Source of the DNA: an uncultured Clostridia bacterium
GTDB taxonomy: Bacteria > Bacillota > Clostridia > Oscillospirales > Acutalibacteraceae
Reading direction: 5' to 3'
Assembly: GCA_945227095.1 (NCBI GenBank)
Contig: CALYOC010000067.1
Location: 1-5,073 of the forward strand
Length of the DNA: 5,073 bases
Both the position numbers and the translations under genes were made by a program. The first letter of the stretch is position 1, and every line of letters starts with the position of its first letter. The notes beneath the pieces were generated by a model, which saw only the letters and a list, made by a program, of their open reading frames with translations, searched no databases and had not been told where the DNA came from. Below are positions 1 through 4,675 of the stretch, in pieces.

Positions 1-50
1 TACGAGATTGCCTCTTGTCTCGTGTGCTCGGAGATGTGTATAAGAGACAG
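1..50 (+). other. Illumina Nextera i7-side adapter and index (not genomic)
   Basis: Bases 1-8 match the end of the P7 primer. Bases 9-16 (TGCCTCTT) match the Nextera i7 index I know as N711. Bases 17-31 match the read-2 adapter arm with one difference (T instead of G at 25). Bases 32-50 are the exact 19-base Tn5 mosaic end, AGATGTGTATAAGAGACAG. The matches are to adapter sequences recalled from memory, but the order P7-index-arm-mosaic end leaves little doubt. This is leftover library sequence and not a transposon in the genome. Genomic DNA starts at 51. Confidence 0.98.
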
Positions 51-231
51 GAAAACATTGGCGGTTGCGGCGGTTATCTCGGCTTGTCCCGCAAGCGCTA
101 ATAATACGGCTATGTTTGCCGCGCAGTACGGCAAGGATGTAGGACATGCGTCAAAGTGTATTATGAATACAACCGTGATTGGTATAGTAACGATACCTGC
201 GATTATCGCCTTGGCGCAGATTATATTTTAA
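51..231 (+). CDS. AEC family (auxin efflux carrier-like) transporter, C-terminal fragment
   Basis: This is the last 59 codons (52-228) and stop of a membrane transporter. The 5' part is missing because the adapter joins at base 50/51. The visible sequence contains a small-residue-rich stretch with ACPASANNTAMFAAQYG, then GHASKCIMNTT, then a hydrophobic helix ending ALAQIIF. This pattern matches the C-terminal two helices of AEC/Mem_trans permeases, where a proline-containing 'P.a...n....a..yg.d...as' segment precedes the last transmembrane helix. Family members are inner-membrane carriers, often for organic acids such as malate, or of unknown substrate; the substrate cannot be told here. Reading the frame back through the adapter gives an artificial start (MCSEMCIRDR) that is not part of the protein. 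The family call is from remembered family patterns on a short fragment. Confidence 0.72.
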
Positions 232-258
232 ACAGGCGCATTTGTATTTTTGTTAAAA

Positions 259-309
259 TTCCACAAAAACAGTGGTTTCATCAGCCTTTGTAAAGTTTTT
301 TTCTTTACA
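259..309 (+). repeat. Repeated intergenic module, upstream copy
   Basis: The copy contains, in order, TTCCACAA (259-266), AACAGTGGTTT (268-278) and an inverted repeat TGTAAAG (289-295), seven T, CTTTACA (303-309). The same three blocks in the same order and orientation recur at 613-684 with different spacing. The hairpin has perfect 7-bp arms. It could be a protein-binding palindrome, a weak terminator of the upstream transporter gene, or one end of a small repeat element. No function is assigned. Confidence 0.6.
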
Positions 310-340
310 GTATGATGGTTGACAAATAATCAATTTTTTC

Positions 341-361
341 TGTGGAAAACTATGTGGAAAA
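341..361 (-). other. Two tandem DnaA-box-like nonamers
   Basis: TGTGGAAAA occurs at 341-349 and 353-361, 12 bases apart. Each differs from the DnaA-box consensus TGTGGATAA (reverse of TTATCCACA) at a single position. A third copy lies in the opposite orientation at 611-619. In AT-rich DNA such near-matches can arise by chance, so binding by DnaA is only a possibility. Confidence 0.3.
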
Positions 362-493
362 GATTAAAATTTGTGCAATTTAACAAATTTTAAGTATAAG
401 GTAAATTCTTTCGGGTGGTAAAATCCCGGATTTCAATTGAAAGAAAGAAATTTGAAATTTGGCGAAAAATTGCTTAAAAATAGGGTTTTTGAC

Positions 494-527
494 CTCGAAG
501 TTTGACATTTTATGTCGATTTTTCGAG
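494..527. other. Nested stem-loop in AT-rich spacer
   Basis: Outer arms CTCGAA (494-499) and TTCGAG (522-527) are perfectly complementary. Inside them lie GACAT (504-508) and ATGTC (512-516) with a three-base TTT loop. The two stems are separated by a small internal loop of four and five bases. This is more organised than the surrounding sequence and could be part of a structured RNA or a dispersed repeat. It has no poly-T tail that would make it a terminator. Function unknown. Confidence 0.4.
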
Positions 528-596
528 ATTTTGGGTGAAGCCGAATTTTTGGGCGCGATTTTTGTCAAGTAGAAAATAAAAAAATTTTTGAGGGTT

Positions 597-626
597 TTGA
601 GGAGATAATTTTTTCCACAATAAAAT
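597..626 (+). promoter_or_regulatory. Weak candidate promoter for darA-holB-ricT
   Basis: TTGAGG (597-602) and TAAAAT (621-626) are separated by 18 bases and match the sigma-A hexamers at 4 of 6 and 5 of 6 positions. Transcription would start near 633 and give a leader of about 100 bases containing the perfect palindrome at 663-684. The third DnaA-box-like nonamer (611-619) sits in the spacer. The match is modest and the region is AT-rich, so other starts are possible. Confidence 0.3.
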
Positions 627-684
627 AATGTTTTTCAACAGTGGTTTGGTAGAATGTCACAATGTAAAGTTTAAAAACTTTACA
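613..684 (+). repeat. Repeated intergenic module, downstream copy (upstream of darA)
   Basis: It holds TTCCACAA (613-620), AACAGTGGTTT (637-647) and a perfect inverted repeat with 10-bp arms, TGTAAAGTTT (663-672) and AAACTTTACA (675-684), separated by AA. It parallels the copy at 259-309 with extra bases between the blocks. Lying 47 bases before the darA start, the palindrome may sit in the 5' leader or near a promoter of the darA-holB-ricT unit, where it could act as an operator. I cannot match it to a known regulator site with confidence. Confidence 0.6.
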
Positions 685-731
685 CATAAAAGCATTATTT
701 TCACCTAAGGTTAAGAAAGGATAGGGTGACT

Positions 732-1055
732 ATGAAACTAATTATTTCCATTATCAACAACGATGACAGTTCGGCGGTTATTTCCGCTCTGACAAGAGAG
801 GGATTTCGTATGACAAAGCTCGCATCTACCGGTGAGTTTTTGCGAGAGGGGAATACAACCGTCTTAATCGGAACACAGGACGATAAGGTACAGCAGGCGC
901 TTGATATTATCAAGCAGTTCAGTTCGACGCGGGTTAAGAAGCCGGAGCACAAACATCACACCGGTGAGCTTTCCTTCCTCGCTGATGTTGCGCAGGTGTC
1001 CGTCGGCGGAGCGGTTGTCTTTATCGTAGATGTAGAGCAGTTTATTAAGTTTTAG
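732..1055 (+). CDS. darA: DarA/YaaQ/PstA-type cyclic-di-AMP receptor protein
   Basis: The product is a 107-residue PII-like trimeric cytoplasmic protein of the DUF970/PF06153 family, which binds the second messenger c-di-AMP. The sequence opens MKLIISIINNDD, has the family core FRMTKLASTGEFLREGNTT (25-43) and G47, and ends VGGAVVFIVDVEQFIKF. Residues R26, T28, F36, L37, N41 and G47 fall at the numbers I recall as ligand-contacting in Staphylococcus PstA, so binding is likely kept. Length fits the family (about 107-109). An in-frame GTG at 726 would add two residues; I prefer the ATG because family proteins begin MKLI and because GGTGA (725-729) and GAAAGG (715-720) precede it. It is the first gene of a unit with holB (8-base gap) and ricT. 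Its downstream target is not established in the family. Confidence 0.95.
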   Translation: MKLIISIINNDDSSAVISALTREGFRMTKLASTGEFLREGNTTVLIGTQDDKVQQALDIIKQFSSTRVKKPEHKHHTGELSFLADVAQVSVGGAVVFIVDVEQFIKF

Positions 1056-1063
1056 TTAGGTGT

Positions 1064-2050
1064 ATGAAAATTAAAGGACTTTGCGGAAATGAAAAGATTG
1101 TCAATTCTCTTTTGACCTGTGCCGTTAGCGGAAATTTGCCGCACGCGGTTTTGCTTGAAGGTGAAAAGGGCTTGGGCAAACTCACCCTTGCAAGGCTCAC
1201 GGCGGCGGCGCTTATGTGCGGCGGCGTCGATAGGCCCTGTATGGAGTGCCGCGAGTGTAAAAATGTACTCGGAGGAACACATCCCGATGTTATTGAGTTT
1301 GATGATATTAAGATAAATACCGTCAGGGAGGTGCGCACGCAGGCGTTTATTTCGGCGAATCAGAGCGATTGCAAGGTCTTTATTTTAAAATGTGCGGGAG
1401 AAATGCTTCCGCCCGCTCAAAACACCCTGTTAAAGGTATTGGAGGAGCCTCCGAGAGGAGTGTATTTTATCCTCTGTTGCGAGAGAAAAAACGAAATGCT
1501 CCAGACAATACGCTCTCGTTGTACCGTGTATTCGCTTCAAAGGGCGAACAAGGGCGAAATCAGAGAATATTTGAACGAGCAGTTTCCCGCAACGGATGAA
1601 GATGTAATTGCCGATGCGGTTGAAATGTGTTCGGGCAATATTTCAAGGGCGGTCGGCTATATCAGGGGCGAAGCGGACAACCGATATATACAGATATCGC
1701 GCGATATTGTCGAAGCACTGTTGAGTGACAGCGAGTGGGAACTGATGAAGGCTATATCCGCGCTTGAAAAGGACAGGCAGTCATTCTCTCCGGTTATCGA
1801 CACACTTTCGGAGGTATGTGCGCAGGCGTTGAGCGTCAGGTGCGGTGCGGATACAAGCGATAGAATTTGTGCCGATTGTGCCGAGCGGCTCGCCGGAGTA
1901 TATACATTAAATCAACTGGACAATCTGTATTACACCTTGAGAAACTTCTCCGATGACGGGGATAAAAGGCTAAATCATAAACTCAGTATAACCTGCCTTT
2001 GTCTGAAACTCAGACAGGCTTTGCAAAGACAGACAACAGTAAGGAGATAG
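1064..2050 (+). CDS. holB: DNA polymerase III clamp loader, delta' subunit
   Basis: This 328-residue AAA+ protein is the delta' subunit of the replicative clamp loader, which with DnaX and delta loads the beta sliding clamp onto primed DNA. Seen here: a P-loop-like GEKGLGKLTLA (33-43), a zinc-module cysteine set C52, C59, C62, C65 (PCMECRECKN), the NTLLKVLEEPP helix-turn (120-130) and the SRC motif (151-153) that supplies the arginine finger to a neighbouring ATP site. The residue after the P-loop lysine is Leu rather than Ser/Thr, and the Walker B acidic pair is replaced (VFILKCAGEML), so it should not hydrolyse ATP, as expected for delta'. Residues from about 205 onward would form the helical collar domain. 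An AGGTG (1058-1062) lies just before the ATG. It sits between darA and ricT, the same neighbourhood as in Bacillus. Confidence 0.95.
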   Translation: MKIKGLCGNEKIVNSLLTCAVSGNLPHAVLLEGEKGLGKLTLARLTAAALMCGGVDRPCMECRECKNVLGGTHPDVIEFDDIKINTVREVRTQAFISANQSDCKVFILKCAGEMLPPAQNTLLKVLEEPPRGVYFILCCERKNEMLQTIRSRCTVYSLQRANKGEIREYLNEQFPATDEDVIADAVEMCSGNISRAVGYIRGEADNRYIQISRDIVEALLSDSEWELMKAISALEKDRQSFSPVIDTLSEVCAQALSVRCGADTSDRICADCAERLAGVYTLNQLDNLYYTLRNFSDDGDKRLNHKLSITCLCLKLRQALQRQTTVRR

Positions 2051-2055
2051 AATAG

Positions 2056-2922
2056 ATGGCAGAAGTAGTTGGAATACGCTTTAAAGATGTGGGTAAAATT
2101 TATTATTTCGACCCGTGCGGAGAGCAGTTGAAGAAGAATCAGCATATAATCGTTGAAACTGCGCGCGGAACGGAGTGCGGAGTTGTCGCTATGAGCAACA
2201 GAGATGTTGACGACAGCGTTATAGTTAAGCCGCTCAAACCTATAATCAGAGTTGCCGACAAGGCAGATTTGGAGCGCCTGCGTGAGAATAAGCAAAAGGA
2301 GCTTGAAGCGGCGCAGATATGTAATGAGAAGATTAAAAAGCACGGCTTGGAAATGAAGCTTGTCGATGTGGAGTACACATTTGACGGCTCCAAGGTATTG
2401 TTTTATTTCACAGCCGACGGCAGAGTTGATTTCAGAGAGCTTGTCAAGGACCTTGCGAGCGTGTTCAGGACACGAATCGAGCTTCGTCAAATCGGAGTCA
2501 GGGACGAGAGCAAGATGATAGGCGGTTTCGGAATATGCGGCAGACCGTTTTGTTGTTCAACCTTTTTGGGCGAATTTCAGCCTGTTGCAATTAAAATGGC
2601 AAAGGAGCAGGGACTTTCCTTAAACCCTGCCAAGATAAGCGGAACCTGCGGCAGACTTATGTGCTGCTTAAAGTATGAGCAAAATGCGTATGAATATCTG
2701 CTGAAGATTACTCCCTGTAAAGGCAGTATTGTCAAGACTAAGGAGGGGCGCGGCACAGTTGTCGAGTGCAACCTTCTGCGCGGATATGTTAAGGTGCGCC
2801 TTGACAGTCGCCCCGAAGCGGCGCCCGTGGTATTTGACCGTCGGGATATAAAGACAATAACCGCCGCCAAAATAAAGGTAAATAAGGAAGAATTAAAGGA
2901 ATTGGGAAATATCGAGGAATAG
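2056..2922 (+). CDS. ricT: RicT/YaaT, PSP1-domain Fe-S protein
   Basis: The product has 288 residues. In Bacillus subtilis RicT (YaaT) forms the Y-complex with RicA and RicF, carries [4Fe-4S] clusters and directs RNase Y in mRNA maturation, affecting sporulation, competence and biofilm formation. Here the N-terminal MAEVVGIRFKDVGKIYYFDP and a PSP1 domain (about 60-150) precede two cysteine clusters: C161, C166, C167 in GICGRPFCCSTF, and C198, C203, C204 in GTCGRLMCCLKYE. These are the family's metal-binding signatures. The C-terminus is a small beta-rich segment containing GRGTVVECNLLRGYVKVRL. AAGGAG (2041-2046) overlaps the end of holB and sits 9 bases before the ATG; the 5-base gap suggests translational coupling. 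The family assignment is firm. The RNase Y role is transferred from Bacillus, and RicA/RicF are not in this window. Confidence 0.94.
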   Translation: MAEVVGIRFKDVGKIYYFDPCGEQLKKNQHIIVETARGTECGVVAMSNRDVDDSVIVKPLKPIIRVADKADLERLRENKQKELEAAQICNEKIKKHGLEMKLVDVEYTFDGSKVLFYFTADGRVDFRELVKDLASVFRTRIELRQIGVRDESKMIGGFGICGRPFCCSTFLGEFQPVAIKMAKEQGLSLNPAKISGTCGRLMCCLKYEQNAYEYLLKITPCKGSIVKTKEGRGTVVECNLLRGYVKVRLDSRPEAAPVVFDRRDIKTITAAKIKVNKEELKELGNIEE

Positions 2923-2987
2923 GCTTTTCCCGTGAGCGTCTTATCGGGGAAAGCAATTTGTCGAAATTATTACAAAATTTGCTTTTT
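2923..2987 (+). terminator. Hairpin pair after ricT, probable terminator region
   Basis: Arms GCTTTTCCCG (2923-2932) and CGGGGAAAGC (2945-2954) form a 10-bp stem with one G-T wobble, but only a short T-poor run follows. A second hairpin, AAGCAATTTGT (2951-2961) with ACAAA (2972-2976) and TTGCTT (2979-2984), has a two-base bulge and is followed by TTT. The two share bases 2951-2954, so they cannot both form completely. Together they probably end the darA-holB-ricT transcript, though neither is a textbook terminator. Confidence 0.5.
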
Positions 2988-3006
2988 AAAATAAAGGTAT
3001 AAAGTA

Positions 3007-3034
3007 TTGCATTTTTTGTAAAATGTGATATTAT
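3007..3034 (+). promoter_or_regulatory. Promoter of the ferredoxin gene (extended -10)
   Basis: TTGCAT (3007-3012) and TATTAT (3029-3034) are 16 bases apart, and TG one base before the -10 (3026-3027) makes it an extended -10 element. The start would be near 3041, with a short leader into a strong ribosome site, GGGAGG (3053-3058), nine bases before the ATG. Position between the ricT hairpins and the ferredoxin supports independent transcription. Confidence 0.7.
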
Positions 3035-3067
3035 AGTTTTAGTAATAAGAGAGGGAGGTATTGTCCA

Positions 3068-3238
3068 ATGGCTTACAAGATTAGTGATGAGTGCATTATG
3101 TGCGGTGCTTGTGAGGCTGAGTGCCCCGTATCTGCTATTTCCGCTGCAGATGACAAGTATGCTATTGATGCTGATTCTTGCTTGGATTGCGGTGCGTGCG
3201 CAGGGGTTTGCCCGGTCGGAGCGCCTCAGGCTGAGTAA
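3068..3238 (+). CDS. 2[4Fe-4S] ferredoxin, clostridial type
   Basis: This small gene encodes a 56-residue acidic cytoplasmic electron carrier. Two classical cluster motifs are complete: C9, C12, C15 and C19-P20 (CIMCGACEAECP), and C38, C41, C44 and C48-P49 (CLDCGACAGVCP). In each the first three cysteines bind one cluster and the fourth binds the other. Length and the MAYKISDEC start match clostridial ferredoxins of about 55 residues. Such proteins take electrons from pyruvate:ferredoxin oxidoreductase and feed hydrogenase, Rnf or other reductases; the C-terminus of such an oxidoreductase lies at 4676-5027. The gene is monocistronic, with its own extended -10 promoter and a strong terminator. 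Alanine codons are mostly GCT (8 of 12), unlike the GCG/GCC-rich neighbours, which fits high expression. The start is fixed by GGGAGG nine bases upstream. Confidence 0.97.
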   Translation: MAYKISDECIMCGACEAECPVSAISAADDKYAIDADSCLDCGACAGVCPVGAPQAE

Positions 3239-3258
3239 TGATACATAATTTATAATTT

Positions 3259-3295
3259 AAAGGTCCGTTGGTTTTTATCAACGGACCTTTTGTAT
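3259..3295 (+). terminator. Intrinsic terminator of the ferredoxin gene
   Basis: A perfect 12-bp stem, AAAGGTCCGTTG (3259-3270) and CAACGGACCTTT (3279-3290), with an eight-base loop is followed by TGTATTT. It lies 20 bases after the ferredoxin stop codon. This is a strong Rho-independent terminator by structure. Confidence 0.92.
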
Positions 3296-3341
3296 TTGCC
3301 GCGTCGGTAAAACATTTTATTGCGCGGCGGGCGGCTTTTCC

Positions 3342-3370
3342 TTGCTTAAAGACATTTAATATGTTATTAT
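3342..3370 (+). promoter_or_regulatory. Candidate promoter of ychF
   Basis: TTGCTT (3342-3347) and TATTAT (3365-3370) are separated by 17 bases, and TG one base before the -10 (3362-3363) gives an extended -10, closely resembling the ferredoxin promoter. Transcription would start near 3377, giving a leader of about 95 bases. A second, weaker option is TTGCGG (3421-3426) with TATAAG (3443-3448), but it would start almost at the ribosome site. Confidence 0.6.
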
Positions 3371-3460
3371 TGTTTAGTATTTAATTTAAGCGATAGGAAT
3401 TTGAACGGGCAAAAGCCGTTTTGCGGCGTTTACTCGGTCATATATAAGATTTGTTTTTTT

Positions 3461-3466
3461 AAGGAG
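3461..3466 (+). promoter_or_regulatory. Ribosome binding site fixing the ychF start
   Basis: AAGGAG ends six bases before the ATG at 3473. It decides against the in-frame TTG at 3401, which would add 24 residues absent from the family and has no comparable site. Confidence 0.85.
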
Positions 3467-3472
3467 AAAGTG

Positions 3473-4567
3473 ATGAAACTCGGTATTGTAGGTTTGCCCA
3501 ATGTCGGCAAAAGTACACTTTTTAATGCTATTACCAATGCCGGAGCTCAAAGTGCCAACTACCCCTTTTGCACCATTGAGCCCAATATCGGCGTTGTTGC
3601 GGTTCCGGACGAGCGTTTGGATAAGCTCGCTGAGCTTTACAGTACGAAGAAGGTCACACCTGCGACAATAGAATTTTTAGACATCGCAGGTCTTGTAATG
3701 GGCGCTTCAAAGGGAGAGGGACTCGGAAACAAGTTTCTTTCAAAGATCAGAGAGGTGGACGCGATAATTCATGTCGTTCGCTGTTTTGAAAATGACGACA
3801 TAGTCCATGTCGAGGGCTCTGTTGACCCGTTGAGGGATATTGAAACGATAAATCTTGAACTCATCTTTTCCGACTTGGAGATGCTCTCCCGCCGCATTGA
3901 CAAGAGTGAGAAGCTGGCAAGGGGTGATAAATCACTTTTAAAGGAAGTGGAGTTTTTAAAACGCGTCAGGGAGACACTTGAGCAGGGCAAGCCTGCCAGG
4001 ACGGTTGAATGTGATGAGGACGAGGAAAAGATTCTTTCCGATGTTTTTCTGCTCACCACAAAGCCTGTTATCTATGTCTGCAATATGAGCGAAGATGACT
4101 TTAAAAATAATATAGATACAAATGTCCGTTATCAAGCGGTATCGAATATTGCGGCACAGGAGGGCGCGACCGCACTTCCTATATGTGCCGAACTCGAGCA
4201 GGAGATAAGCTCTCTTGAAAAGGACGAGAAGGCAATGTTCCTGGAGGATTTGGGGCTTAAGAAATCGGGACTTGACCGCCTTATCACCGCGAGCTATGAC
4301 CTTTTGGGGCTTATGAGCTTTTTGACAGCCGGAGAGCCGGAGGTCAGAGCCTGGACAATCAAAAAGGGGACAAAGGCACCGCAGGCGGCAGGAAAAATCC
4401 ACACCGACTTTGAGCGCGGCTTTATTCGCGCGGAGGTTGTGTCCTATGATGACCTGATTCGCCTCGGAAGTGTAAACGCCTGCAAGGAAAAGGGACTTAT
4501 GCGCTCCGAGGGTAAGGAATATGTTATGCAGGACGGAGATGTAGTTCTGTTTAGATTTAATGTTTAA
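3473..4567 (+). CDS. ychF: Redox-regulated, ribosome-associated ATPase YchF (OLA1 family)
   Basis: The product has 364 residues, matching the family (E. coli YchF 363). YchF is an Obg-family P-loop protein that prefers ATP over GTP, binds ribosomes and is linked to translation and oxidative-stress responses. Visible motifs: G1 GLPNVGKST (7-15), switch region around T34, G3 DIAG (70-73), and NMSE (204-207) at the G4 position, where the family has NxxE instead of the GTP-specifying NKxD, explaining ATP preference. A helical insertion lies at about 120-195, and a C-terminal TGS domain covers about 281-364 (TAGEPEVRAWTIKKGTKAPQ, then GFIRAEV). The ATG at 3473 follows AAGGAG by six bases. It stands alone between the ferredoxin terminator and its own terminator, convergent with the oxidoreductase gene. 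No anomalies seen. Confidence 0.98.
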   Translation: MKLGIVGLPNVGKSTLFNAITNAGAQSANYPFCTIEPNIGVVAVPDERLDKLAELYSTKKVTPATIEFLDIAGLVMGASKGEGLGNKFLSKIREVDAIIHVVRCFENDDIVHVEGSVDPLRDIETINLELIFSDLEMLSRRIDKSEKLARGDKSLLKEVEFLKRVRETLEQGKPARTVECDEDEEKILSDVFLLTTKPVIYVCNMSEDDFKNNIDTNVRYQAVSNIAAQEGATALPICAELEQEISSLEKDEKAMFLEDLGLKKSGLDRLITASYDLLGLMSFLTAGEPEVRAWTIKKGTKAPQAAGKIHTDFERGFIRAEVVSYDDLIRLGSVNACKEKGLMRSEGKEYVMQDGDVVLFRFNV

Positions 4568-4587
4568 TTTGTTATTCATTTGATTTT

Positions 4588-4624
4588 AAAGCCGCAGTAC
4601 TCGTCGGAGTACGGCGGCTTTTTT
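4588..4624 (+). terminator. Intrinsic terminator of ychF
   Basis: AAAGCCGCAGTACTC (4588-4602) pairs with GAGTACGGCGGCTTT (4607-4621) around a GTCG loop, with a single A-G mismatch, followed by TTT. It starts 21 bases after the ychF stop. On the other strand the trailing run is only TTTAAAAT, so it acts mainly on the + strand. Confidence 0.88.
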
Positions 4625-4632
4625 AAAACAAT

Positions 4633-4664
4633 AAGCCCTCTTTCACGCGTGTGAAAGAGGGCTT
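4633..4664 (-). terminator. Intrinsic terminator of the oxidoreductase gene
   Basis: Perfect 14-bp arms, AAGCCCTCTTTCAC (4633-4646) and GTGAAAGAGGGCTT (4651-4664), enclose a GCGT loop. Read on the - strand it begins 12 bases past the stop codon and is followed by ATTGTTTT. It may also work as a backup terminator for ychF on the + strand, where a shorter T run follows. Confidence 0.85.
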
Positions 4665-4675
4665 TAAACTTAAAC

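Larger units (their letters stand above)
232..731. other. 500-base AT-rich intergenic region without a credible gene
   Basis: No convincing coding sequence lies between the transporter stop and darA. The only longer open frame, on the - strand at 380-568, has a low-complexity composition rich in Lys, Ser, Asn and Phe that simply reflects AT-rich DNA. The stretch does hold structure: two copies of a module with a TGTAAAG/CTTTACA hairpin (259-309 and 613-684), three TGTGGAAAA/TTTTCCACA nonamers (341-349, 353-361, 611-619), the palindrome TTTCAATTGAAA at 431-442, and a nested stem-loop at 494-527. No clear intrinsic terminator for the transporter is seen, unless the T-rich hairpin at 289-309 serves as one. 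Confidence 0.8.

Noticed and set aside
32..50. Tn5 mosaic end as a sign of a natural transposon
   Set aside because: It is flanked by Illumina index and primer sequence and paired with the opposite adapter at 5028-5073, so it is library-preparation sequence.
289..309. CRISPR-like repeat
   Set aside because: Only two copies of the module exist, spaced about 370 bases apart with internal length differences; there is no regular repeat-spacer pattern or cas gene.
380..568. 62-codon open frame on the - strand as a gene
   Set aside because: Composition is what AT-rich DNA gives by chance (Lys, Asn, Ser, Phe, Ile), there is no good ribosome site and I recognise no family. The DNA shows stem-loops instead.
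726..731. GTG at 726 as the darA start
   Set aside because: It would add Met-Thr before the conserved MKLI start; the ATG at 732 fits family length and the GGTGA at 725-729.
1975..2490. 171-codon - strand open frame overlapping holB and ricT
   Set aside because: It lies antisense to two firmly identified genes and shows no recognisable domain.
3298..3328. GCCGCG/CGCGGC stem as a second ferredoxin terminator or riboswitch
   Set aside because: The arms are only six bases with a 19-base loop and no direct T run; the strong terminator at 3259-3295 already explains the end of the gene.
3401..3472. 24-residue N-terminal extension of YchF from a TTG codon
   Set aside because: Family proteins begin at M-K-L/F-G-I-V-G-L-P-N; AAGGAG lies six bases before the ATG at 3473, and no such site precedes the TTG.
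3956..4579. 207-codon - strand open frame inside ychF
   Set aside because: It is a mirror of the ychF coding strand, with no family match or ribosome site that I can see.
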